A DNA stretch of 8,898 bases. Source: Thermoproteota archaeon. GTDB lineage: Archaea > Thermoproteota > Thermoprotei_A > Sulfolobales > Pyrodictiaceae. Every line of letters begins with the position of its first letter. Positions within the stretch are counted from its first letter, which is position 1. Under the pieces are notes generated by a model. It was given only the letters and a program-made list of their open reading frames with translations. It searched no databases and was not told the DNA's origin. The DNA lies in the NCBI GenBank assembly GCA_013153105.1, contig JAADFC010000104.1:1-8898 (forward strand), in the 5' to 3' direction. The position numbers were made by a program, and so were the translations under genes. This document shows positions 1-5,439 of this stretch, piece by piece.

Positions 1-96
1 GATGGGCACCAGCGCCGCCGCGACCACCCTGCAGCGGGGGCCTCGGAGGCAGGTTGCCTCAACGTCGAGCGCCGCGAGACCCGCCCCGCGGGCCAA
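1..96 (-). CDS. DnaQ-like (DEDDh) 3'-5' exonuclease, N-terminal fragment cut by window edge
   Basis: Only the first 32 codons are in the window; the gene continues leftwards past base 1. The visible protein reads LAALDVEATCL, a short basic turn, then RVVAAALVPI. This matches the start of DnaQ/RNase T-type exonucleases (typically LDxETTGL...DRIVSIGAVPV): a beta strand carrying the Exo I acidic pair D and E (Asp at 66-64, Glu at 60-58) that binds catalytic metal. The usual second Thr is Ala here. I chose the TTG at 96 because the SD AGGGGGTGA at 113-105 lies 8 nt upstream. A GTG at 108 would give a GTGA overlap with the preceding gene but has no spaced SD. The SD contains the stop codon of the CBS/nucleotidyltransferase gene, so translation is probably coupled. 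A nuclease follows this kind of CBS gene in Pseudomonas (PA3232, from memory), which supports the call. The other catalytic residues are outside the window. Confidence 0.65.
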   Translation of the reverse strand, partial: MARGAGLAALDVEATCLRGPRCRVVAAALVPI

Positions 97-104
97 GACG
101 CGGG

Positions 105-1787
105 TCACCCCCTCACGCGGTCCACAAGCCTCTGAGCGGCCTGGAGCGCGGAGCGGAGGAGGCTCCTCTCCACACCGCTCAGCTCCCCCGCCTCCACCTC
201 GCGGCTGCCGTGGACGGCGAGGCTCCACGCGGAGAAGCCCAGGAGGACGCGGTACGCCTCCGCCGCCTCCGCCGCCAGGTCCCCGGGCAGCGCGCCCCGC
301 GCAGAGAGCGCCTCGAGCCGGTCCAGCGTCGAGACGGGCTTCCAGACGCCCTCGTAGAGGGTGAGGGCCTTCACCGCGAACACTATGGGGGCTAGACCGT
401 CTCTCTTCAGGTCGAGCCTCCTCGGCAGCCTCCCCAGCGGCCCCAGCCTGGGGCGGTACATGGCCAGGGCGCTGCGCACGAAGCCGCGGGACCCGGAGGA
501 TGCGACAGCCTCCGCCAGCACCCTCCTCGCCTCCCCGCCCGCCTCCAGGCCCCCACTGCTATAGGCGTCCACAGCGTCCATGAAGAGGCCCACGATGACC
601 AGGTTCTCGCCCTCGCCTGGTCTCGCGCCGGCCTCACGCAGCATCGAGAGCAGCTCCCCGAGGCTGTACACGTGCCTCCTCGCCGTGTGCCCGTGGCTGC
701 AGCCGGGGAACCCCACCTCGTCCAGGACCCTCTCCACCTCATCCCCCAGCCTCACAGCCTCCCCCCGGCTCATGGTCTCCGCGTCGTAGACCAGCGCAGT
801 GTCACGGTCCGTCGGCCACGCCTGCTCCAGCCTAGCATTGCTACCCATCACCAGGAGGCTCCACCGGGCATCAACCACGCCGAGGCTCTCCCCGGCGATC
901 CTCGCCGCCGCCTCCACCACGCTGCGCAGCGCAAGGCTAGCCATCCGGACCAGGCCGGCAGCCTCAGCCCCCGAGGAGAGGGGGTGGAGCCTCGCAGCAA
1001 ACCTGGCTAGGACCCTCACGAGCCTCTGGTAGGCCTCGCGGAGCGCCTCCACGCTCCCCGCCGCGCGCATGAGCCTACGCACATAGAGGGGGCCAAGCGC
1101 CTCCGCATAGGCTATATCGCGGACCGTGACCACGCCATGTAGACGGCCACGATCAACCACCAGGAGGTGCTTAACATTCCACTCCATCATCCTGTAGACG
1201 GCATCGCTGCAGAGCGTATAGGGGGGCAGCCCGTACGGGTCCCGGGTCATAAACCTCTCTATCGGCGCACCCGGCTCGAACCTGCCGCCCGCCACCAGGC
1301 GGCGCAGGTCGGTGTCGGTGAAGATGCCCACCGGCCTACCCTCCCCGTCAACCACTACAACCGAGGAGACGCCGTTCCGGTCCATGAGCCGCACAGCCTC
1401 TATGAGGGGCGTCGAAGGCTCGACGGTGACCGGCTCCCGGTGAACCAGGTCGCCTATCCTGCAGCCCTCCCCCGCGGGCGCCAGCCTGAGCAGCCCCCGC
1501 GCACACCGCTCCTCCACAACCAGGACAACAGCCTCACCATCGACAGGCTCCACGCCCGAGGGCTCGTCGACGAGAACATAGTCGCCCCGCTCGTAGACAC
1601 GGCCGCGGTAGCGTATGGAGCCGCTGTAGACTATGTAGAGGCCGCGCCCGGGAGCGGGGGAGCCGCGGGAGACCAGGGCCAGCCTGCTGCAGGAGAGGGC
1701 CTCCTCCACAAGCTCCCGGGGAGCCTGGGGGAACACCTCCTCGCGTAGGAAAAAGAGGAGGTCAGGAGGCGCAGCCTGCTGGGCCAC
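105..1787 (-). CDS. CBS-pair / DUF294 putative nucleotidyltransferase (signal-transduction protein)
   Basis: A 560-residue soluble protein with the bacterial CBS-cyclic-nucleotide-DUF294 layout. Residues about 8-105 resemble a shortened cyclic-nucleotide-binding barrel (GLYIVYSGSIR, then RGDYVLVDE). Two CBS motifs follow at about 114-165 (VTVEPSTPLIEAVRLM...GIFTDTDLRR) and 176-231 (HLLVVDRGRLHGVVTVRDIA); such pairs bind adenine nucleotides. The nucleotidyltransferase core is MGSNARLEQ...TDRDTALVYD at 314-335, with Asp327 and Asp329 as likely metal ligands; family members usually have GSEGR. The C-terminal DUF294 helical part shows LDLKRDGLAPIVFAVKALTLYEG (458-480) and STLDRLEAL. The GTG start at 1787 has the SD GGAGTGA at 1800-1794, 6 nt away, which includes the TGA of the symporter gene. 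The substrate that is nucleotidylated is unknown. Its place behind the symporter suggests control of transport or of the imported carbon source; this is inference. Confidence 0.88.
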   Translation of the reverse strand: MAQQAAPPDLLFFLREEVFPQAPRELVEEALSCSRLALVSRGSPAPGRGLYIVYSGSIRYRGRVYERGDYVLVDEPSGVEPVDGEAVVLVVEERCARGLLRLAPAGEGCRIGDLVHREPVTVEPSTPLIEAVRLMDRNGVSSVVVVDGEGRPVGIFTDTDLRRLVAGGRFEPGAPIERFMTRDPYGLPPYTLCSDAVYRMMEWNVKHLLVVDRGRLHGVVTVRDIAYAEALGPLYVRRLMRAAGSVEALREAYQRLVRVLARFAARLHPLSSGAEAAGLVRMASLALRSVVEAAARIAGESLGVVDARWSLLVMGSNARLEQAWPTDRDTALVYDAETMSRGEAVRLGDEVERVLDEVGFPGCSHGHTARRHVYSLGELLSMLREAGARPGEGENLVIVGLFMDAVDAYSSGGLEAGGEARRVLAEAVASSGSRGFVRSALAMYRPRLGPLGRLPRRLDLKRDGLAPIVFAVKALTLYEGVWKPVSTLDRLEALSARGALPGDLAAEAAEAYRVLLGFSAWSLAVHGSREVEAGELSGVERSLLRSALQAAQRLVDRVRG

Positions 1788-1793
1788 GCCGGC

Positions 1794-3638
1794 TCACTCC
1801 CCACCCGCCGCCCTGGCCTCAGCCTTGGCAGCAGCCGCCTCGGCGGCTGCGGGGACGCGGATCCTCTCCACCAGCTCCTGCACCTGCCTCGGCGGCGGCG
1901 TGGTCACCAGCGACACCACAACCGTCACTATCAGGTTCACCAGGAACCCTATCACGCCCCAGGCTATAGTACCTATCTTCTGTCCCGCAATGCTTATCGG
2001 GCTCATGTAGCCCAGCGACACCAGCACCACATAGGGCAGCGCCACCGCGAGACCCGCTATCATACCAGCTATGGCACCCTCCTTGGTCGTCCTCTTCCAG
2101 TGGAGGCCCAGCAGCATCGCAGGCGTCAACGTAGAGGCTGCGAAGACGAAGGCCCACGCCACAGTCTTAGCTATATATGCTCCTATCCGCGGGTTAGCAG
2201 CCATAGCGTAGGCCAACATACCGCTGATGAATGCTATAGCTATCATCGAAAGCCTCGCAACACGCAGCTCCTCCTTATCAGTCGCCCTCGGGTTTATGAA
2301 CGTCTTATAGATGTCCCTGGTCGCGCCAGTAGTCATCGCCAGTATCAGACCGTCCGCAGTCGAGAGCGCCGCCGAGATACCACCGACCAGTATTATGGAG
2401 GCTATAACCGCGCCCAGCCCATACATGTCCGGCAGGCCCAGCACAGCTATATCCTTGTGGATACTGAGGCTTATCGAGTCCTTGTCGGGGTCGAACACAC
2501 CGTTATTGTTGGCATCGGTGACGACTACCTTTATCAGGCCGGCATCCATCCACTTCCGGACCCAGTCGCCGCCGACCTTCACCTCGCCCGCCTGGGTCCT
2601 CACAACCTCCTGCTCGGCCCACTTGGGCAGGTTCTCGCTGAAGTACCTCTGGACCTCGTCTATAGGCCTGCCGGCGAAGTTCGCGGCCTCGGCCTTCACA
2701 TGGTTGGCAAAGATTGTCTGGAGCGCGTACTCCTTCTCGCCGGCCAGCGCCGCGTAGACCGGCGCCGTTAGGTACAGCAGGCTTATGAAGAACAGCGCCC
2801 ACGCTACACTCTTCCTCGCGTCCCTCACGCTAGGCACCGTGTAGAACCTCATCAGCACGTGAGGCAGGCCCATGGTGCCGAGCATCAGGGCTATGGTGGA
2901 CATTAGCCAGTTGAGCTGGCCGGTGCCACTCGCGTAGGGACGCCAGAAGGGCTCGGTCCAGGCGTGCTCCTTCAGGTTGTACACTATCTCGTCGACCTTC
3001 TCGACGTGCTGCCCGTAGGCTATGTGGGGTATCGGGTTCCACAGCTGGGTCAGGAGTATTATAGGTATCCAGTAGGCGGTTATCAGCACTATGTACTGTG
3101 CCACCTGGGTCCAAGTTATGCTCTTCATGCCGCCGAAGCTGCTGTAGAGCAGCACTATCAGGGGAGCAACGAGTGTCATTACTGTTGCAGGTAGACCGAA
3201 CGCCCTTGAGAGCACTATACCCACGCCGAGCAGCTGGGCTGTCAGGTAGGTTAGCGAGACGACGTACAGCATTATGACAGCGAAGAGCCTGGCAGTCTTG
3301 CTGTAGTACCTGTCCTCGAAGAAGTCTGGTATAGTGTACTTGCCGTAGCTACGCAGGAACGGGGCTATGGTCATTGCTAGCAGGACGTAGCTTAGGCTCC
3401 AGCCTATCAGGAAGACGCTCGCGTCGTAGCCCAGCGCGGCGACCGCGCCTGCCATAGATATGAAGCTGGCGCCGCTCATCCAGTCCGCCGCCGTCGCCAT
3501 GCCATTCCTTACCGGCGACACGCGGCGAGCGGCTACGTAGAACTCCTCGGCGGTCTCAGCCTTGGCGCGGTAAGCTATTATCATGTAGGCTACTATGGAG
3601 GCGACGAGGAAGCCGACCGCAATCGGGTCCATCGCCAC
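1794..3638 (-). CDS. Sodium:solute symporter large subunit (SSF/SSS family, VC_2705-like)
   Basis: A 614-residue polytopic membrane protein that probably imports an organic acid with Na+. Hydrophobic helices are visible from residue 7 through about 577. The conserved region ADWMSGASFISMAG (51-64) and the helix ISAALSTADGLILAMTTG followed by DIYK (421-444) match SSF proteins. In PutP/vSGLT the Ser-Thr of this last helix bind sodium; here they are Ser426/Thr427. Residues about 300-400 form a long loop between two helices, expected outside the cell, carrying a calcium-loop-like D-x-N-x-N-G-x-x-D-P-D pattern at 375-387. The C-terminal 35 residues are Pro then Ala/Glu/Lys rich and cytosolic. GTG at 3638 is preferred over ATG at 3632 because GGGGTGG at 3651-3645 is 6 nt away. 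The gene starts 15 nt after the DUF4212 gene, the usual partner of this subfamily. Related transporters include ActP (acetate), but the substrate cannot be read from the sequence. Confidence 0.92.
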   Translation of the reverse strand: MAMDPIAVGFLVASIVAYMIIAYRAKAETAEEFYVAARRVSPVRNGMATAADWMSGASFISMAGAVAALGYDASVFLIGWSLSYVLLAMTIAPFLRSYGKYTIPDFFEDRYYSKTARLFAVIMLYVVSLTYLTAQLLGVGIVLSRAFGLPATVMTLVAPLIVLLYSSFGGMKSITWTQVAQYIVLITAYWIPIILLTQLWNPIPHIAYGQHVEKVDEIVYNLKEHAWTEPFWRPYASGTGQLNWLMSTIALMLGTMGLPHVLMRFYTVPSVRDARKSVAWALFFISLLYLTAPVYAALAGEKEYALQTIFANHVKAEAANFAGRPIDEVQRYFSENLPKWAEQEVVRTQAGEVKVGGDWVRKWMDAGLIKVVVTDANNNGVFDPDKDSISLSIHKDIAVLGLPDMYGLGAVIASIILVGGISAALSTADGLILAMTTGATRDIYKTFINPRATDKEELRVARLSMIAIAFISGMLAYAMAANPRIGAYIAKTVAWAFVFAASTLTPAMLLGLHWKRTTKEGAIAGMIAGLAVALPYVVLVSLGYMSPISIAGQKIGTIAWGVIGFLVNLIVTVVVSLVTTPPPRQVQELVERIRVPAAAEAAAAKAEARAAGGE

Positions 3639-3653
3639 GGCGTTCCACCCCTC

Positions 3654-3920
3654 TTAGGCCTTTATTCCGTACCTCTCGTCGATGCTGTTGATCGTGTATG
3701 CGTAGGCGAAGGCGAGGATTACGCCGAGGGCGATGCTGATCTGTATCATCCACCAGTTGAGGGGGGCGCCGTTGATTCTCTCGGGGCTGCCTGGAGGCGC
3801 GTAGAGGCTCTTGGCGGGGAGGTGGACTCCTATCGCTATTATCGCCCAGATTATGAAGAATGTTAGGGTTGCTAGGGCGAAGGCGCGCTTGTATGCTTGG
3901 ATGTTTATCGTCGTTTGCAA
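3654..3920 (-). CDS. DUF4212 small subunit of sodium:solute symporter
   Basis: An 88-residue membrane protein with two hydrophobic helices (about 13-33 and 56-78). Between them is a loop rich in Pro and Gly, and the tail is YTINSIDERYGIKA. The pattern N-x-P-L-x-W-W-x-x-Q before the second helix and the D-x-x-Y-G end are typical of DUF4212 proteins (putative solute:sodium symporter small subunit). These are encoded just before a VC_2705-type large subunit, as here. It probably assembles with or stabilises the large subunit in the membrane; its mechanism is unknown. There is no ATG in the reading frame. The TTG at 3920 is preceded by GGTGA at 3934-3930 with 9 nt spacing. It is the first gene of the operon, with a TATA-like box about 40 nt upstream of the start codon. 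Confidence 0.9.
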   Translation of the reverse strand: MQTTINIQAYKRAFALATLTFFIIWAIIAIGVHLPAKSLYAPPGSPERINGAPLNWWMIQISIALGVILAFAYAYTINSIDERYGIKA

Positions 3921-3959
3921 GACTACCCTTCACCGGGTGTCGAGGAGGATGTTAGTGGT

Positions 3960-3970
3960 ACTTAAAACTA
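3960..3970 (-). promoter_or_regulatory. Putative archaeal promoter (TATA-like box) for the symporter operon
   Basis: On the minus strand the sequence reads TAGTTTTAAGT, an A-box-like element in an AT-rich island (about 3955-4035) surrounded by GC-rich DNA. A transcription start about 25 nt downstream (near 3938) would leave a leader of about 18 nt that includes the GGTGA ribosome site of the DUF4212 gene. A purine-rich BRE upstream is weak (GTAAGAC). Assignment rests on position and composition only. Confidence 0.5.
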
Positions 3971-4076
3971 GTCTTACAAGTTTCATCATGTATTTGCTGT
4001 GTTTAGAGTGATTCAACATTACGCAAACATTTTCACGTAGGCTAACACGCGCCCCCGGATCTATGGTCGGAAGCTC

Positions 4077-4319
4077 CTACGGCAATAGCAGAAACCCGGC
4101 TGTCCTGGAGCCTCCGGCCCGCCTGGCAGGCTTGACTAGAATAGCAATGGCATCTTCGGCATCCTCTAAGTCTGCTGGGAGCTGGCGGCCGGGTCGGAGA
4201 GCGGCGCAGACGAGCGGGAGCCTCGAGGCCTCCGACAAGAGGAGGCAGGCTGCCTCGGGGTCTACTTCGGGGCTGAGGAAGACGAGGAGCAGCCTGGCCC
4301 CCCTGGCGCCGCTGCTCAT
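4077..4319 (-). CDS. Small hypothetical protein, 80 residues
   Basis: I do not recognise this protein. From ATG 4319 it encodes 80 residues. ARLLLVFLSP could be a beta strand, DPEAACLLLSEAS a helix, RLPLVCAALRPG a second strand, and DLEDAEDAIAILVKPARR an acidic turn plus a third strand. This suggests a small alpha/beta fold without signal peptide or membrane helix. Two Cys occur (Cys25 and Cys38), too few and too far apart for a clear metal site. Reality is supported by the codon pattern (GCC, CTC, AGG, GAG, like neighbours) and by a well-placed TATA-like element CTTTTATTT at 4355-4347, predicting a leader of about 7 nt, a common archaeal arrangement. The frame stays open upstream to an ATG at 4409, but that stretch runs through the TATA element and was excluded. 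It lies upstream of the symporter operon on the same strand, about 156 nt away, with separate promoters. Confidence 0.55.
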   Translation of the reverse strand: MSSGARGARLLLVFLSPEVDPEAACLLLSEASRLPLVCAALRPGRQLPADLEDAEDAIAILVKPARRAGGSRTAGFLLLP

Positions 4320-4346
4320 ATTTCTGCGCCCCCACCGGCCCTCTGG

Positions 4347-4365
4347 AAATAAAAGTTTAAGTATT
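4347..4365. promoter_or_regulatory. AT island, putative back-to-back promoter
   Basis: A 19-bp stretch of A/T with only two G bases interrupts GC-rich DNA. On the minus strand it reads CTTAAA (BRE-like) then CTTTTATTT (A box), placing a start near 4326 and giving the 80-residue gene a leader of about 7 nt. On the plus strand the same bases read AAATAAAAG then TTTAAGTAT, which could serve the helix-turn-helix gene with a start near 4385 and a leader of about 100 nt. The minus-strand promoter is the better supported; the plus-strand use is inferred because no other TATA-like element lies nearer that gene. Confidence 0.5.
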
Positions 4366-4444
4366 GGATGCCCCCGGGCTACTCTCCCGCTCGGGCCCAG
4401 CGACCGCAAGTGTAGAGTGCCTAGCGTAGTTTGGTCCTGCTGGG

Positions 4445-4478
4445 CTCACCCTGGGAGTACCATCCGGGCTGGGGTGAG
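4445..4478 (+). promoter_or_regulatory. Inverted repeat covering the ribosome site of the HTH gene
   Basis: CTCACCC at 4445-4451 is the exact complement of GGGTGAG at 4472-4478, with 20 nt between them. The right arm is the SD (GGGGTGA) of the tandem helix-turn-helix gene. In RNA the stem would block ribosome binding; in DNA the repeat could be a binding site for a dimer or for the two-headed protein itself. Both roles are inference. A 7-bp match is short enough to occur by chance in GC-rich DNA. Confidence 0.3.
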
Positions 4479-4486
4479 TGTTGCCC

Positions 4487-4801
4487 GTGCCCTCGGTTGA
4501 TGACTGTATGAAGATAGTTGAGGAGCTCTACAACAACGGGACGCCTGTGAAGGAGATAGCGAAACGCTGCGGGAATAGTATGAGTACTGTGTACAAGGCT
4601 CTCGAACGGCTGGAGGCTATGGGGCGCGTGCGTAGGCGGAAGGGCCGGTACCGGAGGCACCGGCGCCTCACGCCCGAGGAGATAGAGGAGATAAAGAGGC
4701 TGTATATGGAGGGGAGGACTATATACGAGATAGCGAAAATGCTCGACCGCCCCGAATCGACAGTCTACTACACCCTGAAGCGGCTTGGCCTCAAGCAGTA
4801 G
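4487..4801 (+). CDS. Small tandem helix-turn-helix DNA-binding protein
   Basis: A 104-residue basic protein composed of two helix-turn-helix (HTH) units. Unit 1 (about residues 8-48) and unit 2 (62-103) align without gaps at an offset of 58 residues: L-Y-x-x-G, then EIAK, then STVY, then L-x-R-L, with 14 of 29 positions identical between 14-42 and 72-100. Each unit resembles the Hin-resolvase/transposase class of HTH (ExxxxxxxG.s...IA...g.s.sTVyr.lkrlg). They are joined by a linker rich in Arg and Lys (RVRRRKGRYRRHRR), so it should bind DNA with both heads, like a paired domain. No catalytic domain follows, and no insertion-sequence ends were found. GTG 4487 is preferred: SD GGGGTGA at 4471-4477 is 9 nt upstream. 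GTG 4478 overlaps that SD and TTG 4481 is only 3 nt from it. A transcription or chromatin regulator is most likely; the target is unknown. Confidence 0.82.
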   Translation: MPSVDDCMKIVEELYNNGTPVKEIAKRCGNSMSTVYKALERLEAMGRVRRRKGRYRRHRRLTPEEIEEIKRLYMEGRTIYEIAKMLDRPESTVYYTLKRLGLKQ

Positions 4802-4810
4802 CGGCAGCCC

Positions 4811-4833
4811 AACCCTCCCCTTGGAGGGTTTTA
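4811..4833 (+). terminator. Stem-loop terminator of the HTH gene
   Basis: AACCCTCC at 4811-4818 pairs perfectly with GGAGGGTT at 4823-4830 across a four-base loop (CCTT), followed by two more T to give a run of four T. It sits 9 nt after the stop codon. It could slow convergent transcription from the acetyltransferase gene, but on the minus strand it is followed by GGGC rather than T, so it is oriented for the plus strand. Confidence 0.65.
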
Positions 4834-4860
4834 CCCGCCTCTCCCCAGGCGCCGGCGGGT
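4833..4860. other. Second GC-rich stem-loop between convergent genes
   Basis: ACCCGCC at 4833-4839 pairs with GGCGGGT at 4854-4860 over a 14-nt loop. It lies between the HTH gene and the convergently transcribed acetyltransferase gene. No T run follows on the plus strand, and on the minus strand it is followed by AAAACCC. Its role as a terminator or a 3' end protector is therefore only a possibility. Confidence 0.3.
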
Positions 4861-4890
4861 GCCCCGGGGGCTCGCCTAGGCTGGCGGGGC

Positions 4891-5403
4891 TTAGAGGCTT
4901 CGGGCCATTAGGTAGCCGTCCTCGCCGTCGAGGTAGTACATGTGTAGGACCCGTATGACCTGAAAGCCGTGCTTCTTGTAGAGGTTTATCGCGGGCTCGT
5001 TGCTCACCCTGACCTCGAGGTAGGCTTCACTGCAGCCGTAGCGGTCGCGGAGTCTTGCGAGGGCCTCGCGGAGGAGTGCGCTCCCTATCCCGCGGCGGCG
5101 GTAGCGGGGGAGGACTGCGAGCGATACTATGTGGCCCTTCTTGACGAGCTTTAGGGGGTTGAACACTGAGGCGCCGTACTCGACGCGAGTCATTATGTAG
5201 CCTACGACCTCGCCGTCCACCTCGGCTACGAGGAAGGCGTCGCCCCACTTGGAGAGGTGCTCCTCGAAGAACCATTCGGGGTAGTTCTCGGGCAGCGTGA
5301 CCCTGTTGATATAGATTATCCTTGGGAGGTCCTCGCGCCTGGCCGGCCTCACGGTGTAGTCTATCCCGCTGCCGGCTGCCTCGCGGCGCTGGAGGGCTTC
5401 CAA
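4891..5403 (-). CDS. Ard1/RimI-like protein N-terminal acetyltransferase
   Basis: A GNAT-fold enzyme that transfers acetyl from acetyl-CoA to protein N-termini in the cytosol. It follows the Sulfolobus Ard1 pattern closely: YTVRPAR...LPRIIYINRVTLPENYP (LPENYP at 37-42), GYIMTRVEYG, GHIVSLAVLPRYRRRGIGSALL with the acetyl-CoA pyrophosphate loop RRRGIG at 102-107, then YLEVRVSNEPAINLYKKHGF and the closing YYLDGEDGYLMARSL. With 170 residues it has the normal family length. I start at TTG 5403, since GGGGGTGA at 5415-5408 is 4 nt upstream and the resulting N-terminus matches Ard1 length. GTG 5424 gives seven more residues but has no SD. It follows the oxidoreductase beta gene by 36 nt with no promoter between them, so it is probably the last gene of that operon. 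A functional link to that enzyme is not implied. Confidence 0.88.
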   Translation of the reverse strand: MEALQRREAAGSGIDYTVRPARREDLPRIIYINRVTLPENYPEWFFEEHLSKWGDAFLVAEVDGEVVGYIMTRVEYGASVFNPLKLVKKGHIVSLAVLPRYRRRGIGSALLREALARLRDRYGCSEAYLEVRVSNEPAINLYKKHGFQVIRVLHMYYLDGEDGYLMARSL

Positions 5404-5439
5404 GGCTTCACCCCCGCGCGTCACCGGGGCCCGGCGGGT

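Noticed and set aside
2..364. 120-codon open frame on the plus strand at the left edge
   Set aside because: Arg/Pro-rich shadow opposite the exonuclease fragment and the CBS gene tail.
1167..1748. 193-codon open frame on the plus strand
   Set aside because: Antisense to the CBS/nucleotidyltransferase gene, no motifs.
2100..2771. 223-codon open frame on the plus strand
   Set aside because: Antisense to the symporter gene; the hydrophobic helices are on the minus strand frame.
4320..4409. Upstream extension of the small minus-strand gene to ATG 4409
   Set aside because: It would put the TATA-like element inside coding sequence, and the added residues have no pattern.
4063..4500. 145-codon open frame on the plus strand opposite the small hypothetical gene
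   Set aside because: Ser/Arg/Ala-rich translation without structure pattern; it crosses the AT-rich promoter and the SD of the HTH gene. The minus-strand 80-residue frame has a better start and promoter.
4487..4801. HTH protein as part of an insertion sequence
   Set aside because: No catalytic domain, no terminal inverted repeats or target duplications were seen around it, and it has its own terminator.
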